Positions 1 through 5,999 of a stretch of 12,081 nt of DNA are shown here, in pieces (position 1 is the stretch's first letter; every line of letters starts with the position of its first letter). The DNA is from Alistipes sp. (GTDB lineage Bacteria > Bacteroidota > Bacteroidia > Bacteroidales > Rikenellaceae), in assembly GCA_017631135.1 (NCBI GenBank), contig JAGBTW010000160.1, positions 1 to 12,081 on the forward strand. Reading direction: 5' to 3'. The translations under genes were made by a program, and so were the position numbers. The notes below the pieces were generated by a model. That model had not been told where the DNA came from and did not search any database. It was given only the letters and a program-made list of their open reading frames with translations.

Positions 1-1827
1 CGTGGCATCTACAAGTGTTTTGGCTGTGGTAAGAGTGGTAACGCCATAAACTTCGTGATGGAGAGCGAGAGCGCAACATACCCCGAGGCGTTGCGCATCA
101 TCGCAAAGCGCTATGGCATACCTGTCAAGGAGGAGGAGATGACGCCCGAGGACCTCGAGCGTAACAATAACCGCGAGAGTATGTTCGCGCTCAACCAGTG
201 GGCTGCGGAGTACTTCCAAAAGTATATGATGCACGAGGATGAGGGTCGCAGCGTCGGCCTCTCGTACTTCAGCTCCGTGCGTGGCTTCTCGGATGCCACG
301 ATACGCCGCTTTGGTCTTGGCTTCTGTCCCTCGCGCAACGACCGCTTCACTGCGGATGCGCGCTCTGCGGGCTACAAACAAGAGTTTCTGCTCTCTACGG
401 GCTTGTCTATCGCCCGCGAGAGTGATGGTGCACTGCGCGACAGGTTCTACGACCGCGTGATGTTCCCCATCCACAATATCTCGGGTCGCGTGGTGGGCTT
501 TGGTGGCCGTACACTACGCACCGACAAGAAGGTGGCGAAGTATCAGAACTCGCCCGAGAGTGAGATATATACCAAGCGTCGCGAGGTATATGGTCTGTTC
601 TTTGCCAAGAAGGCTATACAGCAGGAGGACTATGCTATCCTTGTCGAGGGTTATGCCGATGTTATTTCTATGCACCAGGTGGGTGTGGAGAATGTTGTTG
701 CGTCGTCGGGTACATCGCTTACGGAGGAGCAGATACGCCTTATCAGCCGCTTCACGAACAACATAACACTAATGTTTGATGGCGATGCCGCGGGTGTCAA
801 GGCGGCACTGCGTGGCGTGGACCTCATCTTGAAGGAGGGCATGAACGTGCGCATCGTGCTGCTGCCCGAGGAGCACGACCCTGATACCTTTGCGCGTGCC
901 CACTCTTCGGAGGAGCTGCGCGCATATATAGCCGATAGGGCGGAGGACTTCCTCGCCTTCAAGGCGCGCCTGCTTGTGGGTGAGGCAACAAACGACCCCC
1001 TCAAGCGCACCGAGGCGATTAACGACATGGTGCAGTCCATAGCGCTCATTCCCGACCAAATCAAGCGCTCGGAGTATGTGCGTTACTGTGCCGAGATTAT
1101 GAACACCGACCAGCAGACGCTGGCTGTGGCTGTGGCGCGCAACATCGACGGTATAAAGGGCAATGTCGAGGCGCAGAACTTCATGCAGCGCCAGCAGCTG
1201 CGCGAGCGTCAGCAGGCTACGCCCGAGTCGCTATATGTAGCACGCCCCGAGCCCGTTATCCCCGCGCACAAGAGCTTCACTGCGGGCACTACGCAGGAGA
1301 CGCTGGAGCGCGAGATGACCAAGTACTTGCTCAAGTATGGTCACCTGGATATAGTCCTCGAGGAGGGTCGCGAGTATCTTAACTATAACCTCGCGAGCTA
1401 CATATTCGACGAGCTCGACAACGATGGCTTGAGTTTCGAGATAGCACCCTACAACGCCATTGTCGCTGTCTACCGCAAGGAGTGGGAGCGCCTGGGCGAG
1501 GGTGTGGAGGTCTCTCCACACACCTTCATCAACCATCACGATGCTGCAATAGCAAAGGCGAGCATCGACCTGCTCACCTCTGACGATAGCTACGTCATCA
1601 GCAAGATATGGGAGCAGAAGGAGGTGCACCTAACCACCGACGAGGAGCAGCTGAGCGAGGGCGTACCCAAGGTTGTGGTGTTGTTCAAGTGGCGCACACT
1701 CGACAAGCATATTGCCGAGCTACAGAAGCGCCTCGCCGAGGATGATGACACCTCGGTAGTGCAGACCTTGGCGAAGTATCAGGCTGCGCGTGTGGCAATA
1801 GCCAAGAAGATGGGACGACTGATATAG
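1..1827 (+). CDS. dnaG: DNA primase DnaG (5' end cut by the window)
   Basis: DnaG makes the short RNA primers used by the replisome. The reading frame is open from base 1, so the gene starts upstream; 608 residues are visible. Visible residues 6 and 9 are the last two cysteines of the CHC2 zinc-binding domain (Y-K-C-F-G-C-G-K), and their first Cys/His partners lie outside the window. By comparison with E. coli Cys61/Cys64, about 55 residues are missing. The catalytic core follows, with the Toprim motifs EGYADV (visible residues 216-221), DGDAAG (260-265) and DPD (293-295), which hold the metal-binding acidic residues. The C-terminal part, from about residue 430, is divergent and helical, as expected for the DnaB-interacting domain. 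The gene ends at TAG 1825-1827 with no obvious poly-T terminator. AUA isoleucine codons are frequent (at least 17), unlike the M49 peptidase gene downstream. The identification is very secure. Confidence 0.97.
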   Translation, partial: RGIYKCFGCGKSGNAINFVMESESATYPEALRIIAKRYGIPVKEEEMTPEDLERNNNRESMFALNQWAAEYFQKYMMHEDEGRSVGLSYFSSVRGFSDATIRRFGLGFCPSRNDRFTADARSAGYKQEFLLSTGLSIARESDGALRDRFYDRVMFPIHNISGRVVGFGGRTLRTDKKVAKYQNSPESEIYTKRREVYGLFFAKKAIQQEDYAILVEGYADVISMHQVGVENVVASSGTSLTEEQIRLISRFTNNITLMFDGDAAGVKAALRGVDLILKEGMNVRIVLLPEEHDPDTFARAHSSEELRAYIADRAEDFLAFKARLLVGEATNDPLKRTEAINDMVQSIALIPDQIKRSEYVRYCAEIMNTDQQTLAVAVARNIDGIKGNVEAQNFMQRQQLRERQQATPESLYVARPEPVIPAHKSFTAGTTQETLEREMTKYLLKYGHLDIVLEEGREYLNYNLASYIFDELDNDGLSFEIAPYNAIVAVYRKEWERLGEGVEVSPHTFINHHDAAIAKASIDLLTSDDSYVISKIWEQKEVHLTTDEEQLSEGVPKVVVLFKWRTLDKHIAELQKRLAEDDDTSVVQTLAKYQAARVAIAKKMGRLI

Positions 1828-1905
1828 TGTGCACACCCCTTACGCCTCGCAAAAAGAGGGTGGCCCGGGGCGCCTTCGTATCACTACGTTGGCAGTGTGC
1901 AAACA
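1828..1905. other. Structured intergenic element after dnaG
   Basis: This 78-bp stretch after the dnaG stop is GC-richer than the AT-rich sequence that follows. A perfect 7-bp inverted repeat (TGCACAC at 1830-1836 and GTGTGCA at 1895-1901) encloses shorter potential stems: CCTC/GAGG around an A-rich loop, a GC-rich core near 1863-1875, and CGTA/TACG around TCAC. It has no T-tract, so it is not a standard intrinsic terminator. It could be a 3'-end-protecting structure, a REP-like palindromic element or a small RNA. I recognise no known family. Confidence 0.35.
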
Positions 1906-1956
1906 GAAAATAAACTTAAAAGATGTGTAAAACATATCAAAGATAAAAGAATTAAT

Positions 1957-1964
1957 TACCTTTA
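1957..1964 (+). promoter_or_regulatory. Weak candidate -7 box for smpB
   Basis: TACCTTTA resembles the Bacteroidota -7 element TAnnTTTG with one mismatch. No TTTG is found at the expected -33 distance, so the call is weak. If used, transcription would start near 1970, just before the inverted repeat in the smpB leader. Confidence 0.25.
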
Positions 1965-1971
1965 TCCGGAC

Positions 1972-2015
1972 CACCCACCTATGTGGCGTTCAAAACTTGT
2001 GCCGTAGGTGGGGTG
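1972..2015 (+). promoter_or_regulatory. Leader hairpin upstream of smpB
   Basis: CACCCACCTATG (1972-1983) can pair with CGTAGGTGGGGTG (2003-2015), giving about 12 pairs with one bulged G and one G-U pair. The loop side holds a further possible GGC/GCC pairing. It lies 21 nt before the smpB ATG and lacks a following T-run, so it looks like a structured 5' leader rather than a terminator. A function in stability or translation control is inferred only from position. Confidence 0.4.
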
Positions 2016-2036
2016 TAACCGAGTAAAACAACGATA

Positions 2037-2501
2037 ATGGCAGACTATAAAAATGTAAACATACGAAATAAGCGCGCTACGTTCGACTACGAGATTTTGG
2101 AGGAGTACATAGCGGGCATCGTGCTTGTGGGCACGGAGATTAAGTCGTTGCGCTTGGGCAAGGCGTCGCTCGTCGACTCATATTGCTACTTCGAGCGTAA
2201 CGAACTCTGGATACGCAATGTCAACATTGCGGAGTATACCTGGGGAACATGCAACAACCATGTGCCCAAGCGTGACCGTAAGCTGTTGCTCAACCGCAAG
2301 GAGCTCAATAAGTTGCAACGCTCGTTGCAGGATAGGGGACTCACCGTTGTGGGCTTGCGCCTATTCCTTAACGACAGGGGCTTGGCAAAGGTCGCTATAG
2401 GTCTTGCGCGTGGTCGTAAGTCGTTCGACAAGCGCGAGTATCTCAAGGAGAACGATGCGAAGCGCGAGATGGATAAAGCAATGAAGATAAACCGTAGATA
2501 A
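2037..2501 (+). CDS. smpB: SsrA-binding protein SmpB
   Basis: SmpB binds tmRNA (SsrA) and brings it to ribosomes stalled on broken mRNA, allowing trans-translation and tagging of the unfinished protein. The 154-residue length is typical. The N-terminal part carries the family's beta-barrel signatures: N-K-R-A-x-F-D-Y-E-I, then G-T-E-I-K-S-L-R (about residues 32-39) and the V-D-S-Y stretch. The C-terminal tail is Lys/Arg-rich (D-K-R-E-Y-L-K and D-A-K-R-E), the part that enters the mRNA channel. The start ATG matches the usual N-terminus and has no Shine-Dalgarno sequence, only A-rich upstream bases, as usual in Bacteroidota. tsaB follows after 8 nt, so the two are probably co-transcribed. Confidence 0.97.
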   Translation: MADYKNVNIRNKRATFDYEILEEYIAGIVLVGTEIKSLRLGKASLVDSYCYFERNELWIRNVNIAEYTWGTCNNHVPKRDRKLLLNRKELNKLQRSLQDRGLTVVGLRLFLNDRGLAKVAIGLARGRKSFDKREYLKENDAKREMDKAMKINRR

Positions 2502-2509
2502 TCAACTAT

Positions 2510-3220
2510 ATGGCACTAATACTATCAATAGAGACAGGTACTGATATATGCTCTGTGGCGCTTGCTAACGATGGCGAGCTCATGGCATTGCGCGAGAGTG
2601 ACGAGGGTCGCGACCATGCCAAGAAGGTTGCGCTCTTTGTTGACGAGCTACTGCGCGAGACAGGTGTGCAGCCCTCTGACCTCGATGCTATAGCTGTGGG
2701 TAAGGGTCCAGGTTCTTACACAGGTTTGCGCATTGGCGTATCCTTTGCCAAGGGCATGTGCTATGCGCTTAATATTCCTCTTATCGGTGTCGGCTCGCTC
2801 GATGCTCTCACGGAGGTTGCGCGCGAGGACTTCGAGGCTGGTATCCTCGATGTTGAGGATGACGAGTGGGGTAGTGCTACGCTCTGTCCCATGGTCGATG
2901 CCCGCCGCATGGAGGTCTACGCCCAGCTCTTCAGCAACGAGGGCTCTGCGCTCTCGGATGTTGTTGCCGAGGTTGTCACCGAGGAGAGTTTTGCCGATGT
3001 GCGCAAGCGTGGCAAGCTCGTTATCTTTGGTAATGGCGCTGCCAAGTGCCTCGACACACTCACCGATGCTCTCTATGTCACTGTGTCGCCCTCTGCGCGC
3101 GGTATTGTCCGCCTTGCGGAGGATGCCTTCAACCGTGGTGCATTTGAGGATATTGCCTACTTCGAGCCATTTTACCTTAAGGAATTTTTGGTTATCCCAT
3201 CAAAGAAGAAGTTGCTATAA
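2510..3220 (+). CDS. tsaB: tRNA threonylcarbamoyladenosine modification protein TsaB
   Basis: TsaB is the ASKHA-fold partner of TsaD (with TsaE) in making t6A37 on ANN-decoding tRNAs, in the cytoplasm. The 236-residue protein opens with I-L-S-I-E-T-G-T (beta-1, phosphate-loop-like). It carries the family signature K-G-P-G-S-Y-T-G-L-R-I-G at about residues 65-76, followed by A-K-G-M-C-Y-A-L and the I-G-V-G-S-L-D-A-L helix start. Residue H36 lies in the D-H-A-K-K stretch, where TsaB proteins usually have a short E/D-H-S-like motif. The C-terminal lobe is less conserved. It lies 8 nt behind smpB with no promoter between them, and its transcript would end at the palindrome starting at 3240. TsaD itself is excluded by the short length and the lack of its metal-binding histidines. 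Confidence 0.95.
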   Translation: MALILSIETGTDICSVALANDGELMALRESDEGRDHAKKVALFVDELLRETGVQPSDLDAIAVGKGPGSYTGLRIGVSFAKGMCYALNIPLIGVGSLDALTEVAREDFEAGILDVEDDEWGSATLCPMVDARRMEVYAQLFSNEGSALSDVVAEVVTEESFADVRKRGKLVIFGNGAAKCLDTLTDALYVTVSPSARGIVRLAEDAFNRGAFEDIAYFEPFYLKEFLVIPSKKKLL

Positions 3221-3239
3221 TAGTTAGCACAATGTATAA

Positions 3240-3273
3240 TAGGTAGGGCTGTTCCATGGAACAGCCCTACCTA
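3240..3273. terminator. Bidirectional terminator (perfect palindrome)
   Basis: A perfect 34-nt palindrome (TAGGTAGGGCTGTTCC and its exact mirror, centred on CATG) lies between the convergent tsaB (+) and the membrane protein gene at 3297-4394 (-). It forms a 15-bp GC-containing stem with a 4-nt loop, flanked by AT-rich sequence on both sides (ATAATAG before, ATTATTAT after). This suits termination from either direction, although neither flank has a long uninterrupted T-run. Confidence 0.75.
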
Positions 3274-3296
3274 ATTATTATGTGTGGAAGAGGTGC

Positions 3297-4394
3297 TTAC
3301 TCCTCCTTTGTCTCCGTTTCAATAACCTCGGCCTCGGTTACATCCTCGTAGGGAGTATCCTCGGTTACAGGCTTGGCTACGGGCTCGAGCTTCGACTGCG
3401 CAACATACCACCAACCGCGGTAGTAGAGCACAAAGCCACCAAGCGCACCCACAGCGATGAAGATGAGACCTACGATAGAGAAGAACGTAAATACATCGCT
3501 ATCGGTGAGCTCCTCGATAGCCTCTTCGCAGTCGTGACATGTGCCGCGCATGAGATAGTATACGAGTCTTTCTCTTGTTTCTACATCGTGGTCAAACAAC
3601 ATGCCCATGTTATCGAAGTACCATGTAGGGCCAACTGTTGGCAGGGCGGTAGCGCTCATTGGGTTGTCAAAGTCAAACTCGAAGTAATCATCTGGAGCCC
3701 AGTCCTGTGCAAGGAATGCTGTTGTATTGTATTCGCGCATGTACTCTAAATCTACGTCATCATCCACAGATGCTGCGATAAGAGATATTAGCAAGCATAT
3801 TGCACCGATGATGTAACCACCAAACTTGGTGATGTAAGAGAGTGTTATCCACGAAAAACCCCTCTTTGCCTCGTCGGGCATATCCTCTGCCTTGCGTAGC
3901 TTGACGAACGCAACAAACTGGCATATCTCCATTGCGACGATTGCAAGATATGTGGGCGTAAGCACGAGGTTTGCAATGATTGCGACGTATGGAATGGTGG
4001 TGAGCTTATCGAGGAAGTATGCCACAGCGGTTGCTATGAGCGAGATGAAGATAAAGAGTGACAATTGCTTGATGCCCTTCTTAAGCTTCTCGGGCACTAC
4101 GCCCACCCACCTCTTTATGTTGAAGTAGAACAGCCACTCCAAGAGATAGATTAATAGGCTCGCAAATAGGCAGATGTGGTATAGGCTACCAAAAAATAGG
4201 AATAAGGGCACTGAAGCATCCTCAAGGTCATTGACGAAGAGTGCGGCAGTCATCCAAAATATTCCAATAATAACCAATGTAAGGATGGCTATACCTGCAT
4301 TAAGAAACATCGATGTGCGCTTGATGTCCCACATTTTCTTTACCGCCTCGCTCCAGTCGCTTGGCGATGATAGATAGTACTTTAGTTTGTTCAT
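3297..4394 (-). CDS. Six-TM membrane protein of unknown function, paralog A (CHDC motif)
   Basis: This 365-residue protein is not a family I can name. Hydrophobic segments lie at about 29-53, 63-86, 109-127, 134-165, 190-209 and 303-325. Basic loops (L-K-K-G-I-K; L-R-K-A-E-D-M-P-D-E-A-K-R) put both ends in the cytoplasm and the long acidic loop at about 210-302 outside. That loop holds C-H-D-C (residues 286-289), a possible metal or redox site that paralog B lacks. The C-terminus after Y-Y-R-G-W-W-Y-V-A-Q-S-K-L-E is acidic and probably disordered. It shares with the gene just upstream the N-terminal W-x(n)-K-x-x-W pattern, F-Y-F-x-x-K-R-W, I-P-Y-V, L-[KR]-x-A-x-D-M-P-x-x-A-K and the G-W-W segment, so the pair is a tandem duplication. 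It starts 16 nt after paralog B and is probably in the same transcript. The tail ends at the palindromic terminator. Confidence 0.85.
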   Translation of the reverse strand: MNKLKYYLSSPSDWSEAVKKMWDIKRTSMFLNAGIAILTLVIIGIFWMTAALFVNDLEDASVPLFLFFGSLYHICLFASLLIYLLEWLFYFNIKRWVGVVPEKLKKGIKQLSLFIFISLIATAVAYFLDKLTTIPYVAIIANLVLTPTYLAIVAMEICQFVAFVKLRKAEDMPDEAKRGFSWITLSYITKFGGYIIGAICLLISLIAASVDDDVDLEYMREYNTTAFLAQDWAPDDYFEFDFDNPMSATALPTVGPTWYFDNMGMLFDHDVETRERLVYYLMRGTCHDCEEAIEELTDSDVFTFFSIVGLIFIAVGALGGFVLYYRGWWYVAQSKLEPVAKPVTEDTPYEDVTEAEVIETETKEE

Positions 4395-4410
4395 AGTATA
4401 AATTTATTAG

Positions 4411-5436
4411 TTATTCCTCTATTATGTAGTTGTCGATGCTCTCTGTTGTGCTACGCTCGGGAAGCGTCTCGAGCTCCGACTTCGATATGAGCCACCAGCC
4501 GTAGTAGTATAGTATCACGCTGGCGATGCAACCTATCAAGAATGTAAGTATACCTATTAAGAATAGCACTATGGCTATGGTTGAGGCAGTGGCGTTGTCG
4601 AAGAACTCCTCTAACTCCTCCACATCCTCGTCATCGATGTCGCTCAAGTTCTTGATGCCCGCGAGTAATGAGCCACTGTTGCTCTCCTCGACGGCAACCG
4701 CAACCGCAACATCGTCTTCGTAGTAGTCATCCTCATAGTAGTAGTCGTACTCGTCGTCATAATCATACTCATACTCGCTGTAGGTCGCCTCTTCTTCGTT
4801 GAGTATCACAGCAAATAGTGCCACGGCAGATGAGAACAAGAATATCGCGCTCAATATCACCGTTGCGAAGGTTACGATGTAGGACCAAAATATGTTTTTA
4901 GTACCAACCTTTGCCATGTGGGGCATGTCGGGCGCATTCTTCAAGCGTATGAACATCACAAACTTTATAATCTCGAACACCAATGAGCATAGTCCCACGA
5001 GTGCAGAGATAATGGCGGTCACGATGCCGACGTATGGTATTGCCGAGAAGAGGTCAAAAAATGAAGCCACTATTCCTGTAATGAGTGTCACAAGAGAGCA
5101 TGTGGCAAGCGTGCGGATGTTGCCCGCAAGCGACCTTGGCGCGAGCTCTCCCCATCGCTTGAGGTCGAAGTAGAAGACCCACTGATATATATAGGTCACA
5201 ATCGAAAGGCATATACCCACAAAGCCGAGTATGCAGGCTATGACGATAAGCACTACGGAGAGCTCTTCAGCATCGTCAATAGCCAAAACTCCCGACATGA
5301 GTGTTATGGCTACACCAAGCATCACTACTCCCGTTAAGATGCCGAATATGAGTATCATGCGCTGTGTCTTCCAGAGACTCTTTACTGCCATCTTCCATCT
5401 CTCGGCAGTCTCGAGCGAATGCTTAAATTCTATCAT
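4411..5436 (-). CDS. Six-TM membrane protein of unknown function, paralog B (Tyr/Asp/Glu-rich loop)
   Basis: This 341-residue protein is a paralog of the gene directly downstream. Predicted membrane segments are at about 27-50, 60-85, 109-129, 133-165, 186-212 and 285-310. Shared motifs include F-Y-F-D-L-K-R-W (88-95), I-P-Y-V-G-I-V (133-139), R-L-K-N-A-P-D-M-P-H-M-A-K (164-176) and Y-Y-Y-G-W-W-L-I-S-K-S-E-L-E (310-323). By the positive-inside rule the loop between TM5 and TM6 is periplasmic. Its residues 214-242 contain 16 acidic residues and 10 tyrosines out of 29, with no basic residue, followed by a V-A-V-A-V-A-V run and a second acidic patch at about 266-280. The function is unknown. The acidic loop could bind cations or a basic partner, but that is inference. 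The gene starts 19 nt after the DUF486 gene ends. Confidence 0.85.
   Translation of the reverse strand: MIEFKHSLETAERWKMAVKSLWKTQRMILIFGILTGVVMLGVAITLMSGVLAIDDAEELSVVLIVIACILGFVGICLSIVTYIYQWVFYFDLKRWGELAPRSLAGNIRTLATCSLVTLITGIVASFFDLFSAIPYVGIVTAIISALVGLCSLVFEIIKFVMFIRLKNAPDMPHMAKVGTKNIFWSYIVTFATVILSAIFLFSSAVALFAVILNEEEATYSEYEYDYDDEYDYYYEDDYYEDDVAVAVAVEESNSGSLLAGIKNLSDIDDEDVEELEEFFDNATASTIAIVLFLIGILTFLIGCIASVILYYYGWWLISKSELETLPERSTTESIDNYIIEE
4711..4797 (-). repeat. Microsatellite-like codon run for a Tyr/Asp/Glu loop
   Basis: On the + strand this segment is a degenerate trinucleotide series built from GTA, GTC, ATA and CTC-type steps. On the coding strand it reads almost only TAC/TAT, GAC/GAT and GAG. 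It encodes residues 214-242 of paralog B. Such in-frame triplet repeats can expand or shrink by replication slippage without breaking the frame. Confidence 0.6.
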
Positions 5437-5455
5437 AACAATTCGGTTTTAAGTG

Positions 5456-5851
5456 TTACTTTCTAAATATAAAGTATACGGCAAGCACCAGACATATGAA
5501 GCCTACATAGTGGTTCCACTTCAAGCCTTCGTGCATAAATATCGCCATGAAAAGCGAGAATACCACCAACGATACCACCTCCTGAATTACCTTGAGGTGC
5601 CACAGCGTGAATGGACCTCCAAACTCTGTGCTACCAAGGCGGTTGGCAGGCACCTGGAAGCAATACTCAAAAAGTGCCACGCACCAGCTGATGACAACAA
5701 TGACGAGCATGCCCTTGAGCATGAATGGCTTTTCGGGCGAGCTGAAGCGCTCGAGTTTATCCTTAAAGGCGATGTGGCCATACCACGCGAGTGTCATAAA
5801 AATGTTCGAGCACACCAATAGTGCGATAGTCGATATACCTCTTCCAAGCAT
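5456..5851 (-). CDS. DUF486 / DMT-superfamily small membrane protein
   Basis: The 131-residue protein matches the DUF486 family (a small four-TM branch related to drug/metabolite transporters; substrate unknown). Hallmarks are C-S-N-I-F-M-T-L-A-W-Y-G-H (residues 14-26), S-W-C-V-A-L-F-E-Y-C-F-Q-V-P-A-N-R (55-71), L-K-V-I-Q-E-V (86-92), L-K-W-N (110-113) and a terminal V-Y-F-I-F-R. Four hydrophobic segments fall at about 9-26, 46-64, 92-107 and 114-129. The start chosen gives the usual short N-terminus before the first membrane helix, and the length is slightly above the family's usual 110-120 because of it and the K-D-K-L-E-R-F loop. It is the first gene of a - strand unit with the two six-TM paralogs. 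Whether they work together is not known. Confidence 0.9.
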   Translation of the reverse strand: MLGRGISTIALLVCSNIFMTLAWYGHIAFKDKLERFSSPEKPFMLKGMLVIVVISWCVALFEYCFQVPANRLGSTEFGGPFTLWHLKVIQEVVSLVVFSLFMAIFMHEGLKWNHYVGFICLVLAVYFIFRK

Positions 5852-5884
5852 AGTTTTCGTTGGATAATAAATAGTTTAATAGTA

Positions 5885-5892
5885 CAAATATA
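5885..5892 (-). promoter_or_regulatory. Candidate -7 box for the DUF486-led unit
   Basis: Read on the - strand this is TATATTTG, a full match to TAnnTTTG. It lies 33 nt before the DUF486 start codon, giving a leader of roughly 27 nt. The expected -33 TTTG is not clear, so confidence is moderate. Confidence 0.45.
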
Positions 5893-5932
5893 AATAAAAT
5901 TGGTGAACTATGGCGTAGTAGGAGCCCTTTTT

Positions 5933-5964
5933 TTTGTCAATCTCATTATTTCGTTGTACTTTTA
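5933..5964 (+). promoter_or_regulatory. Bacteroidota-type promoter of the M49 peptidase gene
   Basis: TTTG at 5933-5936 is followed by 20 nt and then TACTTTTA at 5957-5964, which fits the Bacteroidota sigma pattern TTTG-N19/20-TAnnTTTG with one mismatch in the last base. Transcription would begin near 5970, giving an untranslated leader of about 30 nt before the ATG at 6000. Confidence 0.55.
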
Positions 5965-5999
5965 CGGCGAATATTTTATAAACAAACTATATCCAAAGA

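Noticed and set aside
1972..2015. Intrinsic terminator for dnaG
   Set aside because: The hairpin has no T-run after it and sits directly before smpB, so a leader structure is more likely.
3282..3749. 155-residue + strand frame
   Set aside because: It is antisense to the six-TM gene, begins beside the palindromic terminator, and has no promoter or protein-like family pattern.
5453..5821. 122-residue + strand frame
   Set aside because: It is antisense to the well-recognised DUF486 gene and is a shadow of it.
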